Origin: Promethearchaeia archaeon
Lineage (GTDB): Archaea; Asgardarchaeota; Lokiarchaeia; Sigyniarchaeales; SOKP01
Direction: 5' to 3'
DNA: 35,452 nt
Assembly: GCA_029856105.1 (NCBI GenBank)
Contig: JAHQWH010000098.1
Coordinates: 1-35,452, forward strand
This document shows positions 16,447 to 25,571 of this stretch, one piece after another. A model generated the notes under the pieces. The model made no database searches. It had not been told where the DNA came from and worked only from the letters and a program-made list of their open reading frames with translations. Each line of letters starts with the position of its first letter. The stretch's first letter is position 1. The position numbers and the translations under genes were made by a program.

Positions 16447-19400
16447 ATGCTTACAGAACTTATCCTTATTCTCATTTTTATAATTTTTTTCATTATTGGG
16501 TTCATAATAATTTACAAACAAGTTAGTTTAGTTAAAAAAGGGGAGTTTAACAACAAGGATCGCCTTCAGTGCTTAATTTACGGATTTGTCTTTAGCATGG
16601 GAGTTATGGTCGTAATCGCGATGGCTTTTATATTTGCCATAAATACTCCTGAGTTTTGGCAAGGAAGTGTATTAACACCTCCAGATATTAGCCCTCTTTC
16701 TTTACTTATCCCATTTACGTTTTGTTTGATGTATATTTCTTTATACCCTCTTATAGATTTCTTATTTATTGCTTTAAGTTCAGAATCTGACGAGGGGCTT
16801 ACTCCATTTCATAAATTTATTGGGAAAAAAATTATTCATTTATCTAAAAGCAAGATTATTTCTGTAATTATGGCAATTCTTCTTTATTTGCTATTTATTA
16901 TCCCTCCAATGTTACTTTCTCTTGCGGGGTTACCTTTTTTAGTAATCTGGGTTTCTTGGTTGCTTGCTTACCCCCTTATGATTTTATCATTTTATGGCTC
17001 AAAAGGTTATGTAGCTGGGATAACAAACGAGTTTGTTCATATCCCTGAAATTAAACGCTCTTCGTTTTTAAATTTTGAAGATAGCAAAAGAGGTATGAAA
17101 CAATTTATATCAAATCCTAAATCGTATATACTATTCGGTTTAATGTTGTTCGTTTTTGTGTGGGCTTGGATTTCTATGTTTCAAACGATAATATTCTTTT
17201 TTTCTGGATCACTAGCAATTTCTACGATGACCTCGTATTTTGTGTTTGTTACTCTATTGTTTGGCATAATAGGATACTTTACTCGATTTTGGGGTAGAAA
17301 AATTAAATATAGAGGAATTGATATTTATTTTGCAGCGTATTTAATGGCCGCAATTGGTCTAAATGTTTTAGTAAATTTTTTAATAGTGAATATCGACAAA
17401 TTATCGGTGACTTTAAATTATTCGATTCTCACGCAAGATATTATTCCAAATTTTACTAAGTTTGCTTGGGCGGCAGTAATCGAAGAAATTTGCATGATCA
17501 CATTTACATCTTATTACTTCTTATCAAAAAAAAATGAGTTTACTAAAAATCTTAAATACTCAAAAATTACGGAGTATGGTCAAACTTTTGATCCTATCCC
17601 ACTATTTAATTTTATCAAACATTCTGATCCTATACTAAGAAAACACGCAGAAAACACGCTCTTGATGATGTTTGAAAGAATTCCTTTGAAGTCAGAAATC
17701 TCCTTAAACGATTGGAAATTTAAAAATTCTTTATTAGACGGTTTATGCGACTCAAATTCGAATTCAAGAAAGATCTCATTCGAAATTTTGACTAAATTAG
17801 AGAAGGAAATTCCAAATATGATATTACCTTGGATTATTGAATCTTTGGAATCTCCAAATTACGACAAAAGTATTCTTATTGCAAAATCCTTACTAAATGC
17901 TGATTTTGCTTTAATTAAACAAATTCCTATAAATGTTATATATAACTTAGTAAATGATTCAGAGTGGAGATTAAAGTTATTGGGATTAAAAATCTTGATA
18001 AGAATTGCTCAAAAAGAAAAAGAAGTAGTACGAAATTTTGATTTGATGAAATTATTAAACGATCCAAACAGCGCTATTCAAGTGGAACTTCTTAACTTTT
18101 TAGCAGAATCTTCACTTAATATTCCTATTGAAACATTTTTAGATAAATTAAATCATACCAATAAAGAAATTAGAGCCGCAGCCATTAAAAATATAAAGAA
18201 TATTGACATTGAAAAGATTGACTCCGAAATTATTAATAAAATAATTCCCTTTATGAGAGACCCTACAAGCTCTGTTAGAGCATCTATATTTGAAGTTATT
18301 TCTAAAATGGGGAATTTCAAAAAATTTAATATTCCTATTTCGACCATTTTTGAAGGTTTAGTCGATTCAGATATAAATGTTAGGAATGCATCTGTTTCAG
18401 CTCTTGCAAAGTATTATAGTGAAGAGCCTGATTCCATTGATATAGATAAGATTATCAGTAAAATCGATTCTGAAAATCTAAAATCTTTGAACAGCGTGTT
18501 AACTCTCCTTGGTAAACTTTGGGGCAAAAATCCAGAAAAAATCTTAACGACTTTCTTGATTTTTATAAAATTTGATGATTTTGAATTAAAAGAAAGAATC
18601 TCAGATATTATCGTTGAGAATTATGAAAAAAACCCAACTTTAGTTTTAGATAGGTTAATAAGAACTAAGGACGAATCAAAATTTATTTCAAAAGGCGTAA
18701 TTTCTAGAACAATAACAAAAATTGCTAAACAATTTCCTAAGGAAATAATACCAAGATTAATTAATCATTTAGGTTCCGATGATAAAGATATAAAATTAAA
18801 TGTCATTGCTTCTTTGGATGGTTTAATAGAAGATTATATGGATAGAATCGATATTAAATCAATAATATCCTTAATTCGAAGTGAAAACGATAAAAAAATT
18901 AAGAAAGAAGCATCCCAACTAATTTTAAAAATTTCAAAAATTAAACCTTTAGCATTACAACCTGTAATGACTGATTTATTGCAGACCATAATAGAACAGG
19001 AAGTATCAATAAGAATAATTTTAACTAAATCAATGTTAGAAATATCAAAACAATTACCAGATCTTATTCCTGTGCGCCTTACTATAAATCTTCTTTCAGA
19101 TGAAGATTCTTTTATAAGGGAAACAAGCGTGAAAATATTAGGATACATTGGTCAGAAACTCTCTTTCGCTACTGCTGATGCTTTGATAAATAAAGCGTTA
19201 GTTGACAAAGAGTGGATAGTTAGGGATGCCGCTGTATCAAGTTTGGGAAAAATTTTTAAAGCTGTCGATAACAAGGAGACTATTATTGAAAAACTTGTTT
19301 CTTTATTAGACGACGATAAAAGTTGGGTTCGTCGTTCTTCCATGAATGTTCTTTCATCAGTAGAAGGAATTACAGAAACTCAAATCCCCTTTGAAAAAGT

Positions 19401-19794
19401 TTCAGAGAATTTATTAAATAAAGACTCCAAGGTTAGAGAGGGAGCAGCTAATTTATTAAAAATATACAGCTTTGAAAATATTGATAGAATCTTTAGTAGC
19501 GTAATTTCATTATTAGGTGATGAAAGCGGGGATGTAAGAAACACTACTGTAGATGTTATGGTTAAAATCATACAAGAAATTGGTATTTCTAAAGTACTTT
19601 CTAAATTATTGAGAAGTTTAAGCGATGAATATTCAATCCAAACCCAACAATCGATCGCAATAATACTAGGCCGCACTGTTAGATATGAAGATGAAAAAAT
19701 AAAAAAAAGAGTAATATCGCTATTAAAAATTCGATGTGAGATGTCGCAAGACCCCATAATATGCGAAATGCTAACAAAATTGAGAGAAAGTTAA
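16447..19794 (+). CDS. Polytopic membrane protein with large C-terminal HEAT-repeat domain
   Basis: This 1115-residue protein joins a membrane part to a HEAT/ARM solenoid. About nine hydrophobic segments lie at roughly residues 2-25, 42-66, 84-110, 137-160, 161-185, 226-252, 257-278, 292-314 and 338-360. From about 395 to the end come repeated helical pairs of 35-45 residues with recurring consensus such as DPTSSVRASIFEVISKMG, DSDINVRNASVSALAKY and DKEWIVRDAAVSSLGKIF. These make up roughly 16-18 HEAT repeats, usually protein-binding platforms. A glutamate pair in AAVIEEICMI recalls CPBP proteases, but the following Arg and the His motifs are missing, so I do not call a protease. The start is ATG, in a gene divergent from the GINS-like gene and upstream of mcm. 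I know no named family; a membrane-tethered scaffold is an inference. Confidence 0.8.
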   Translation: MLTELILILIFIIFFIIGFIIIYKQVSLVKKGEFNNKDRLQCLIYGFVFSMGVMVVIAMAFIFAINTPEFWQGSVLTPPDISPLSLLIPFTFCLMYISLYPLIDFLFIALSSESDEGLTPFHKFIGKKIIHLSKSKIISVIMAILLYLLFIIPPMLLSLAGLPFLVIWVSWLLAYPLMILSFYGSKGYVAGITNEFVHIPEIKRSSFLNFEDSKRGMKQFISNPKSYILFGLMLFVFVWAWISMFQTIIFFFSGSLAISTMTSYFVFVTLLFGIIGYFTRFWGRKIKYRGIDIYFAAYLMAAIGLNVLVNFLIVNIDKLSVTLNYSILTQDIIPNFTKFAWAAVIEEICMITFTSYYFLSKKNEFTKNLKYSKITEYGQTFDPIPLFNFIKHSDPILRKHAENTLLMMFERIPLKSEISLNDWKFKNSLLDGLCDSNSNSRKISFEILTKLEKEIPNMILPWIIESLESPNYDKSILIAKSLLNADFALIKQIPINVIYNLVNDSEWRLKLLGLKILIRIAQKEKEVVRNFDLMKLLNDPNSAIQVELLNFLAESSLNIPIETFLDKLNHTNKEIRAAAIKNIKNIDIEKIDSEIINKIIPFMRDPTSSVRASIFEVISKMGNFKKFNIPISTIFEGLVDSDINVRNASVSALAKYYSEEPDSIDIDKIISKIDSENLKSLNSVLTLLGKLWGKNPEKILTTFLIFIKFDDFELKERISDIIVENYEKNPTLVLDRLIRTKDESKFISKGVISRTITKIAKQFPKEIIPRLINHLGSDDKDIKLNVIASLDGLIEDYMDRIDIKSIISLIRSENDKKIKKEASQLILKISKIKPLALQPVMTDLLQTIIEQEVSIRIILTKSMLEISKQLPDLIPVRLTINLLSDEDSFIRETSVKILGYIGQKLSFATADALINKALVDKEWIVRDAAVSSLGKIFKAVDNKETIIEKLVSLLDDDKSWVRRSSMNVLSSVEGITETQIPFEKVSENLLNKDSKVREGAANLLKIYSFENIDRIFSSVISLLGDESGDVRNTTVDVMVKIIQEIGISKVLSKLLRSLSDEYSIQTQQSIAIILGRTVRYEDEKIKKRVISLLKIRCEMSQDPIICEMLTKLRES

Positions 19795-19973
19795 CATTTC
19801 TTTTAGGATTATGAAAAACCACATGGAGTATATCACTAAACCATTTCTCTCCTATGATTTTTTTCCGACAAATTTTATTTGCAGTTTAATAAGCTTAAAT
19901 CGTTAATATATCAAATTAAAATATCACCAAAAATAACTTTGGTATATTACTATTATTTTAAAGGTGAATCTGT

Positions 19974-22100
19974 TTGACAACGCCAATATCCCGTCCTAGT
20001 GTACCTATTCATAAAACTTCACGTTTTGAAGATTTTTACAGGCTATTTGAAGATAAACCTGGAGTATATAAGTATCAAGACAAAATAAATGATATATTTT
20101 CTAAGGGTGGTAATACTTTAATAATATTTTATGAGGATTTGTTAGCCTTCGACTCTCAAATTGCCGAACTAATAAGAAAAGATCCCGAAACTCTTTTAGA
20201 AAACGCAACAGAAGCTTTTAAAAACATATTAAAGTTTCAAGGAAGTAAATTATCTGATAAAAACTACTTTGTAAGAATAACAACCAAAGACGATAAGAGC
20301 CCTTTACACATCTCATTGAGAGGGTTAAGGGCAAAAAATATTGACAACTTTATCTGGACTAATGGAATCCTCGTTAGGATCTCAACGATACGACCGAAAT
20401 TAATAGAAGCGACATTTGAATGCATGATCTGCAAAACACAATTTGAAGTACTTCAGCTTAGTTCTAAAATAAAATGGCCTAATTTTTGTATTAACCCAAG
20501 ATGTAAAGCTAAAACTCAATCAGATTTTCGGCTTGTTTCAAAAAACTCAGAATTTATTGATTGGCAAAGTATAATGATCCAAGAAATTCCAGAAGATTTG
20601 CCACCTGGTAGAATTCCTAGATCCGTTCAAGCAATTTTAACCCACGATTTAGTTGATATCGTAAAGCCAGGTGATAGAGTAAAATTAATGGGATCTTATA
20701 AATCCGTTTTAGCCCAATCTACAAAAGGCATAAATAGTACGCTATTTAAAACATTTGTCGATGTAAATTATATCGATCCTGAAGATAAAAGCGAAGGTTT
20801 CATCGAACTTACCAAAGAAGATAAAAAGGCAATTGAAAAGCTATCTAAAGAACCTATGATACAAAAGAAAATTGCCAGATCTATTTCACCCGTAATATAT
20901 GGAAGAGAAGAACTTAAATTGGCTACTGCCTTAACCCTATTTGGAGGTACAAGAAAGAAAAGGCCAGGAGGCGGCTATAAACGAGGTGATATTCATATTT
21001 TATTCGTTGGTGATCCAGGTACAGGTAAATCTGAGATACTAAAAAGTGCTATTGAAGTATCACCTCGCGGGTTATATACGTCTGGCAAAGGTGCTTCAGC
21101 TGTCGGTTTAACGGCGGCAGTTATTAAAGATGCAGATACAGGTCAAATGAATCTTGAAGCAGGAGCTATCGTGTTAGCAAACGGAGGTGTAGCAGCAATA
21201 GACGAGTTTGACAAAATGGATACTTCTGATAGATCTGCTTTGCACGAAGCAATGGAACAACAAACTGTTAGTATTGCTAAAGCAGGGATAGTTGCTACTT
21301 TAAAAGCCCAAACAGCAATTATAGCTGCAGCAAATCCACGGACTGGAAGATACGATAGATATAAAACGCCCACACAAAATATACATCTACCTCCTTCACT
21401 TTTGTCTCGTTTTGATTTGATATTTATTGTTATAGATAGACCAGATCCCGCTGAGGATGCACAAATGGCGGAATTTATTTTACAGAATTCGATGATAGAA
21501 CTAAAGGACAGTCTTGATAGCAAAACAGGACATGTAGCGCCTATTCCAGGGGATCTCCTAAAAAAATATATTAAACATGCTAGAAGAACTTGTCATCCCG
21601 TTTTAACTGAAGAAGCAAAGGAACAAATAAAGGAATTTTACTTAAAACTACGAGGGCAATATGATAGTGAAGACGCAATAGTCTCCATTCTAGCGAGAAA
21701 CTTAGATGCACTCGTACGATTATCCGAAGCTTATGCAAAAATGGCTTTAAGGGACAAGGTAATCAAAAGCGATGTAGAAGGCGTTATTAAATTATTTAAA
21801 AGGTTTTTAAAGGATACCGGATATGACGAAACGACGGGAAAAATTGATATGGATCGAATTTTAGTTGGACAATCTAGAAGTTCTATAAGTAAACTCGACA
21901 AAATGCTTACTAGGCTAAAAGAAATTTTTGAAGATGGTAATTGGAAAGCATTAGAGAGGAATAATGTTATTCAAATTCTCGAACTCGAAGAAGATTTAAA
22001 TGAAAAATGGATCAAAGACGCTCTTGAGGAGTTAATAAAGGAAGGAACTTTATACGAACCCAGAAATAATATGCTTAGATTTACAAATAAAGACGACTAA
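19974..22100 (+). CDS. mcm: Replicative DNA helicase MCM
   Basis: This 708-residue protein is the minichromosome maintenance helicase, a hexameric 3'-5' motor at the core of the archaeal replisome. Its N-terminal domain has a C4 zinc site with Cys at 150, 153, 172 and 177. The AAA+ domain has Walker A GDPGTGKS (346-353), Walker B IDEFDKM (Asp410, Glu411), sensor-1 AANPRTGRYD and the arginine finger in LPPSLLSRFDLIF. The last 70 residues form the usual winged helix (LEEDLNEKWIKDALEELIKEG). Length is normal (650-720). The start is TTG at 19974, supported by AAGGTGA 7 bp upstream. No intein or frameshift is present. A GINS-like gene sits nearby on the other strand. All key catalytic residues are intact. 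Confidence 0.97.
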   Translation: MTTPISRPSVPIHKTSRFEDFYRLFEDKPGVYKYQDKINDIFSKGGNTLIIFYEDLLAFDSQIAELIRKDPETLLENATEAFKNILKFQGSKLSDKNYFVRITTKDDKSPLHISLRGLRAKNIDNFIWTNGILVRISTIRPKLIEATFECMICKTQFEVLQLSSKIKWPNFCINPRCKAKTQSDFRLVSKNSEFIDWQSIMIQEIPEDLPPGRIPRSVQAILTHDLVDIVKPGDRVKLMGSYKSVLAQSTKGINSTLFKTFVDVNYIDPEDKSEGFIELTKEDKKAIEKLSKEPMIQKKIARSISPVIYGREELKLATALTLFGGTRKKRPGGGYKRGDIHILFVGDPGTGKSEILKSAIEVSPRGLYTSGKGASAVGLTAAVIKDADTGQMNLEAGAIVLANGGVAAIDEFDKMDTSDRSALHEAMEQQTVSIAKAGIVATLKAQTAIIAAANPRTGRYDRYKTPTQNIHLPPSLLSRFDLIFIVIDRPDPAEDAQMAEFILQNSMIELKDSLDSKTGHVAPIPGDLLKKYIKHARRTCHPVLTEEAKEQIKEFYLKLRGQYDSEDAIVSILARNLDALVRLSEAYAKMALRDKVIKSDVEGVIKLFKRFLKDTGYDETTGKIDMDRILVGQSRSSISKLDKMLTRLKEIFEDGNWKALERNNVIQILELEEDLNEKWIKDALEELIKEGTLYEPRNNMLRFTNKDD

Positions 22101-22118
22101 AACAATTTTATAATTGTT
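22101..22118 (+). terminator. AT-rich inverted repeat directly after mcm
   Basis: AACAATT (22101-22107) and AATTGTT (22112-22118) form a 7-bp stem with a TTAT loop, starting at the base after the mcm stop codon. The next T-rich tract (CTTCTTTTTTAC) lies about 35 bp downstream. The role as a terminator is uncertain because the stem is weak. Confidence 0.3.
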
Positions 22119-22419
22119 TAGACAATTAAATCTTAAAAAATTTAAAACAACACTTCTTTTTTACAAAAACTAATGGAATATGTACTGCTAAAGGTTTTGA
22201 ATGGGACATAATTTTTATATTAATGCTCACAGATAACTTCTTTGCTTCCAATGAATCCAGAAATCCAAAAGTATCAAGAAATACGATTCCTGGCGTTGAT
22301 AAAATTAAACACTGTTCTCTCTTTACGACTGCTGATAATTTATTGAAATATAAAAAAATAAATAAGTTAATAATTGGGTTATGACTTCTTTTTACTTAAT
22401 TTTTAAAAATTAATATTAG
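22119..22419. other. Intergenic stretch between mcm and rubrerythrin without a convincing gene
   Basis: This 301-bp stretch is somewhat less AT-rich in the middle (22180-22340) than neighbouring intergenic DNA. A 53-codon plus-strand frame and an overlapping open minus-strand frame exist there. Neither has a ribosome binding site, a recognisable motif or typical composition. It may hold a small RNA, a decayed gene or a long leader for rubrerythrin; nothing can be supported. Confidence 0.3.
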
Positions 22420-22995
22420 GTGATTTTTATCTCTGTTGTTATTGAAAATTTAAAAGAAGCTATAATAGGAGAAAGCAATGCTAAAAGAAAATATGAGCTA
22501 TTTGCCGAAAAGGCACTAAATGAAGGTTTTCCAGAGATAGCTCACTTGTTTAAAGCCATTTCTACTGCGGAATCGATCCATATAAAAAACCATTTAAAGG
22601 CAATTGAAGAAATTAAGAAAAAATCTGTCGATTTAAATGCAATCGTTAATATTGAAGAAAAGGTTTTAAAAAAACAAGTTAGTAATACCAGAAATAATTT
22701 AATCCAAGCAATCGCTGGAGAGACATTTGAATTCAAGAAAATGTATAAAACATTTATGAAAAATGCTAAAAAAGACGATGTTTATTTGGCAGAATTTTCG
22801 TTTGATTTAGCAAGAATGGCTGAAATTGTTCATAGCAAATTGTATATTAGATTTCTAAAAAAACTTGATAAAAAAGAACCTTTTGAAGATATAGACATAT
22901 ATGTTTGCCGGATTTGTGGAAATGTCGAGTTAAAAAAAAAACCTAAAATTTGCCCTAATTGTGAACACGATCAAAAGTTTTTCATGAAAGTATAA
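22420..22995 (+). CDS. Rubrerythrin
   Basis: This 191-residue non-haem iron protein reduces hydrogen peroxide in anaerobes, taking electrons through rubredoxin-type iron. The N-terminal ferritin-like domain (about 5-145) provides the di-iron ligands: Glu in GESNAKRKY, the AESIH motif, ETFEFKKMY and MAEIVHSKLY. The C-terminal domain (about 160-191) has CRICG and CPNCEHD, the two Cys pairs of the rubredoxin iron site. The start is uncertain. GTG at 22420 is the only classical start in frame, but it overlaps GGTGA, which itself looks like a ribosome binding site. The family normally begins with a short Met-x-ENLKEAI segment. The gene converges with the VIT1/CCC1-type transporter gene, with 39 bp between them, consistent with iron handling and oxidative stress defence. 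Confidence 0.92.
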   Translation: MIFISVVIENLKEAIIGESNAKRKYELFAEKALNEGFPEIAHLFKAISTAESIHIKNHLKAIEEIKKKSVDLNAIVNIEEKVLKKQVSNTRNNLIQAIAGETFEFKKMYKTFMKNAKKDDVYLAEFSFDLARMAEIVHSKLYIRFLKKLDKKEPFEDIDIYVCRICGNVELKKKPKICPNCEHDQKFFMKV

Positions 22996-23034
22996 TTTTG
23001 TAATAGATGTTTCTAGAAAGAAATACAAAAACTA

Positions 23035-23742
23035 TTATAACGGAATTAGCTGTTCTAACCATAATCCAATAACTAAGGATGCTGTAAATGCTACAACTCC
23101 AATAACGACCATCTCTAAACCTCCTTTTATAGCTGATTCACCAGTAATTTTTGTTTTTAAACCTCCAACGATGAAAAGAGAACTAAGAGATAAAATTGAA
23201 GAAAATATAAGTGAAATTAACCCTAAATTTAGAAAATAAGGCAATTGAGGGATAAGGGCTCCAACAATAAAAGAAAAAAAAGTTAATAACGCTCCTATAA
23301 TCGGATTTTCAGATTCTTCTAAACCTAATTCGTTTTTTATTAAAAATTCTAACCATTTATCCTCGTTTGTTGTAATAGATTCTACACATGGATCTAAAAT
23401 TTCTTCTTTTATCCCCATTTTTTTAAAGATATCTCTTACTTCTTCCTTCTCTTCTTCAGGAAAAAGTAAAATTTCAGCTTTTTCTTTTCTAATTTCATTT
23501 TTAACATAATTATATTCAGATTTTGATGAAATATATTCACCAAGTCCCATACTAACAGCTCCGGATACCATTGCTGCAATTCCAGTTAATATTACAATAG
23601 TATTATCCCCACTTTTTATTAAAGTTGCTGCAGCAACCCCTACTAATAATGTAAATGTTGAAATGAGCCCATCGTTCAAACCAAGAATTACGCTGCGAAT
23701 CTTACCGCCGCCTTTTATATGTTCTTCCTTTCTTTCTGACAT
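23035..23742 (-). CDS. VIT1/CCC1-family iron/manganese transporter
   Basis: This 235-residue membrane protein has the family signature near its N-terminus, IRSVILGLNDGLISTFTLLVGVA (about 16-38). It then has an AMVSGAVSMGLGEYISSKSE segment (about 57-76), a charged cytosolic helical region (about 77-140), and three further hydrophobic segments at about 146-165, 170-195 and 208-232. VIT1/CCC1 proteins move ferrous iron or manganese out of the cytosol, and the acidic cytosolic loop (EEEKEEVRDIF...KMGIKEE) matches the metal-binding domain of plant VIT1. Five membrane segments is the expected number. It is convergent with rubrerythrin, a common iron/peroxide pairing. Direction and metal cannot be decided from the sequence. 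Confidence 0.9.
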   Translation of the reverse strand: MSERKEEHIKGGGKIRSVILGLNDGLISTFTLLVGVAAATLIKSGDNTIVILTGIAAMVSGAVSMGLGEYISSKSEYNYVKNEIRKEKAEILLFPEEEKEEVRDIFKKMGIKEEILDPCVESITTNEDKWLEFLIKNELGLEESENPIIGALLTFFSFIVGALIPQLPYFLNLGLISLIFSSILSLSSLFIVGGLKTKITGESAIKGGLEMVVIGVVAFTASLVIGLWLEQLIPL

Positions 23743-23899
23743 AATAAATCATTTATAGGGAGTTTTTTTACAAAAAACTTTATGATGATTTAAAAAATTT
23801 AATTATTTGTAAAGTAAAAATATAATATTAATATTAAAGACCGTAATTTATATTTAAGAATTCATAACAATTAATCATTATTTAAGAAGAGATTGAAAA

Positions 23900-24880
23900 A
23901 TGAAAGCTGCCGTTTTTGTAGATGTTAAAAAAATTACTTACAAAGAAGATTATCCTACACCAACTCCTGGACCAGACGATGTTATAGTGAAAGTACATTA
24001 CTGTGGAATATGTGGAAGCGATGTTACAAATTTTAAAATTAAAATGTATCAAGTGCCATTAATTATGGGACATGAGTTCGCAGGAGAGGTTGTCGAAATC
24101 GGAAGTAACATTACAAATGTTGAAATAGGTGATAAAGTTTGTGGAATTAATGTTTTATTAGATATTAGCCAAGGGCAGTTAGATGGAATGGGTATCTTTA
24201 AGGACGGTGGATTTGCAGAATTCGTTCGGGTACCTAAAAAATATTTATTCAATATTCCTAAATCTGTTTCAATTAAAGAAGCAATAATGATAGAATCATT
24301 TGCTAATGCTGCAAGAGGGACAAAATTATCTAAAATCACTTCAAATCAAAATGTAATTATCATTGGCGGAGGAAATATAGGTCTTTGCTTTTTAAATTAT
24401 TTGGTTAGTGAAAGAGATCCCAATTATATAGTTGTAATTGAACCTCAAAAATTTTTAAGAGAAAAAGCTAAAGAGATGGGCGCAACAGAATCGTTTCCCC
24501 CTACCATAACCAAAATTAATAAATTTATTAAAAAATTTGGTAAACCTTCTTTTATATTTGACTGCGCAGGGAACGAGCGATCTTTACTTATGGCAATTGA
24601 TTTAATTAAGCGTGGAGGTACTGTATTATTAGAAGGTGTACATAAGGGGCGTATTTCCTTCCCAATGTTTTTAATAAACTCTAAAGAAGTGTGTTTGAAA
24701 GGTGTTCTTGGTCACGATCGAGACGATATACTTATGTCTTTAAAATTTTTTGCTCAAAATAAGATAAAAGCAGAAAAACTTATTTCACACGTAATACCGA
24801 TACAAGATATACAACAAGCATTTGAAAAGTTCCTTGAACCAGGCGAAAGAGATTTTATCAAAATAGCAATTAAATTATAA
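23900..24880 (+). CDS. Zinc-dependent medium-chain dehydrogenase (MDR/alcohol dehydrogenase family)
   Basis: This 326-residue oxidoreductase is related to sorbitol, threonine and alcohol dehydrogenases. The catalytic zinc site is visible as Cys38 in GICGSD and His58-Glu59 in GHEFAGEV. The structural four-Cys zinc loop of classical ADHs is absent, since the corresponding segment (about 85-105, INVLLDISQGQLDG) has no Cys. The Rossmann domain has GGGNIG at about 155-160. The following strand ends in VVIEP, where an acidic residue usually means NAD preference over NADP. It ends near a convergent small GTPase gene. The substrate cannot be assigned. Confidence 0.88.
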   Translation: MKAAVFVDVKKITYKEDYPTPTPGPDDVIVKVHYCGICGSDVTNFKIKMYQVPLIMGHEFAGEVVEIGSNITNVEIGDKVCGINVLLDISQGQLDGMGIFKDGGFAEFVRVPKKYLFNIPKSVSIKEAIMIESFANAARGTKLSKITSNQNVIIIGGGNIGLCFLNYLVSERDPNYIVVIEPQKFLREKAKEMGATESFPPTITKINKFIKKFGKPSFIFDCAGNERSLLMAIDLIKRGGTVLLEGVHKGRISFPMFLINSKEVCLKGVLGHDRDDILMSLKFFAQNKIKAEKLISHVIPIQDIQQAFEKFLEPGERDFIKIAIKL

Positions 24881-24912
24881 GAACAAAATCTTAAAATTAA
24901 AAAGTACCTAAG

Positions 24913-24927
24913 AATAACAAAGTTATT
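24913..24927. terminator. Short hairpin between the convergent dehydrogenase and GTPase genes
   Basis: AATAAC and GTTATT form a 6-bp stem with an AAA loop, followed by GCATTATTTTT on the plus strand. It overlaps the stop codon of the leftward GTPase gene. It may serve the dehydrogenase transcript as a terminator; the stem is short and could be chance. Confidence 0.25.
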
Positions 24928-25435
24928 GCATTATTTTTAGAGCATATTCAGATATCATTTCAAAAGATTTCTCGACATTTTCGCCATTCTTAGCAGATGT
25001 ATGAAAAATTAATTTAGCATTTATTCTTTCTCCTATGATTTCTACATCGTTTTCAGAAATGTTTGAATTAAGATCTGATTTATTAGCTAGTAAAATTATT
25101 GGAACCTCAGCACAATATTTTTTCATATCTGGGCTCCAAAATTGTACTATTTGTTCAAAAGTGTTTCTTCTCGCGAGATCTCCAACAATTAAAGCTCCAT
25201 GAGTCCCTCTGTAATATAAATGTCTCATTTTTATCCATTTTTCTTGCCCAGCTATATCCCAAATTTGAATTGAGACTTTTTTATCTGAGTTTAAATCTAC
25301 CTTTTTAATAAACATGTTCGTACCTATTGATGCTCGATAATCTTTAGTAAAGTGTCCAGAAACGAATTTTTTTACTAAACTCGTCTTACCGACTCCGGCT
25401 TCTCCAATAATTATTACTTTAATACGATAAACCAT
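24923..25435 (-). CDS. Rab/Ras-like small GTPase
   Basis: This 170-residue protein is a complete single-domain small GTPase, a molecular switch. All G motifs are present: G1 GEAGVGKTS (11-19), the switch I Thr in SIGTN, G3 WDIAGQE with the catalytic Gln, G4 NKSD and G5 TSAKNG. The sequence YYRGTHGALIVGDLARRNTF is characteristic of Rab/Ras/Rho-like proteins. It ends in ALKIMQ shortly after the core, with no C-terminal Cys for prenylation, so any membrane attachment would need a partner. Asgard archaea are known for many such GTPases, which is the strongest lineage hint in the window. It is divergent from the deacetylase gene by 136 bp. No GAP, GEF or roadblock gene is adjacent. Confidence 0.95.
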   Translation of the reverse strand: MVYRIKVIIIGEAGVGKTSLVKKFVSGHFTKDYRASIGTNMFIKKVDLNSDKKVSIQIWDIAGQEKWIKMRHLYYRGTHGALIVGDLARRNTFEQIVQFWSPDMKKYCAEVPIILLANKSDLNSNISENDVEIIGERINAKLIFHTSAKNGENVEKSFEMISEYALKIMQ

Positions 25436-25571
25436 ATTTTTTCAAAACTTTCTATTGAATCTTTAAATTTTTTTAGCAATTAACATAATAAAAAATAGTA
25501 AATACTTTATTTATTAAATCCTAAATTAAAAAGTAATTATTGTTTTTTGAAATATTCGAGATGAGATAGTA

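Noticed and set aside
17470..17520. CPBP-type intramembrane protease motif (AAVIEEICMI) in the membrane HEAT protein
   Set aside because: The Glu pair is not followed by the EExxxR arginine, and the later His motifs of the family are absent.
22172..22383. Small plus-strand ORF between mcm and rubrerythrin
   Set aside because: It has no ribosome binding site, no convincing start and no recognisable motif, and an overlapping minus-strand frame is equally open.
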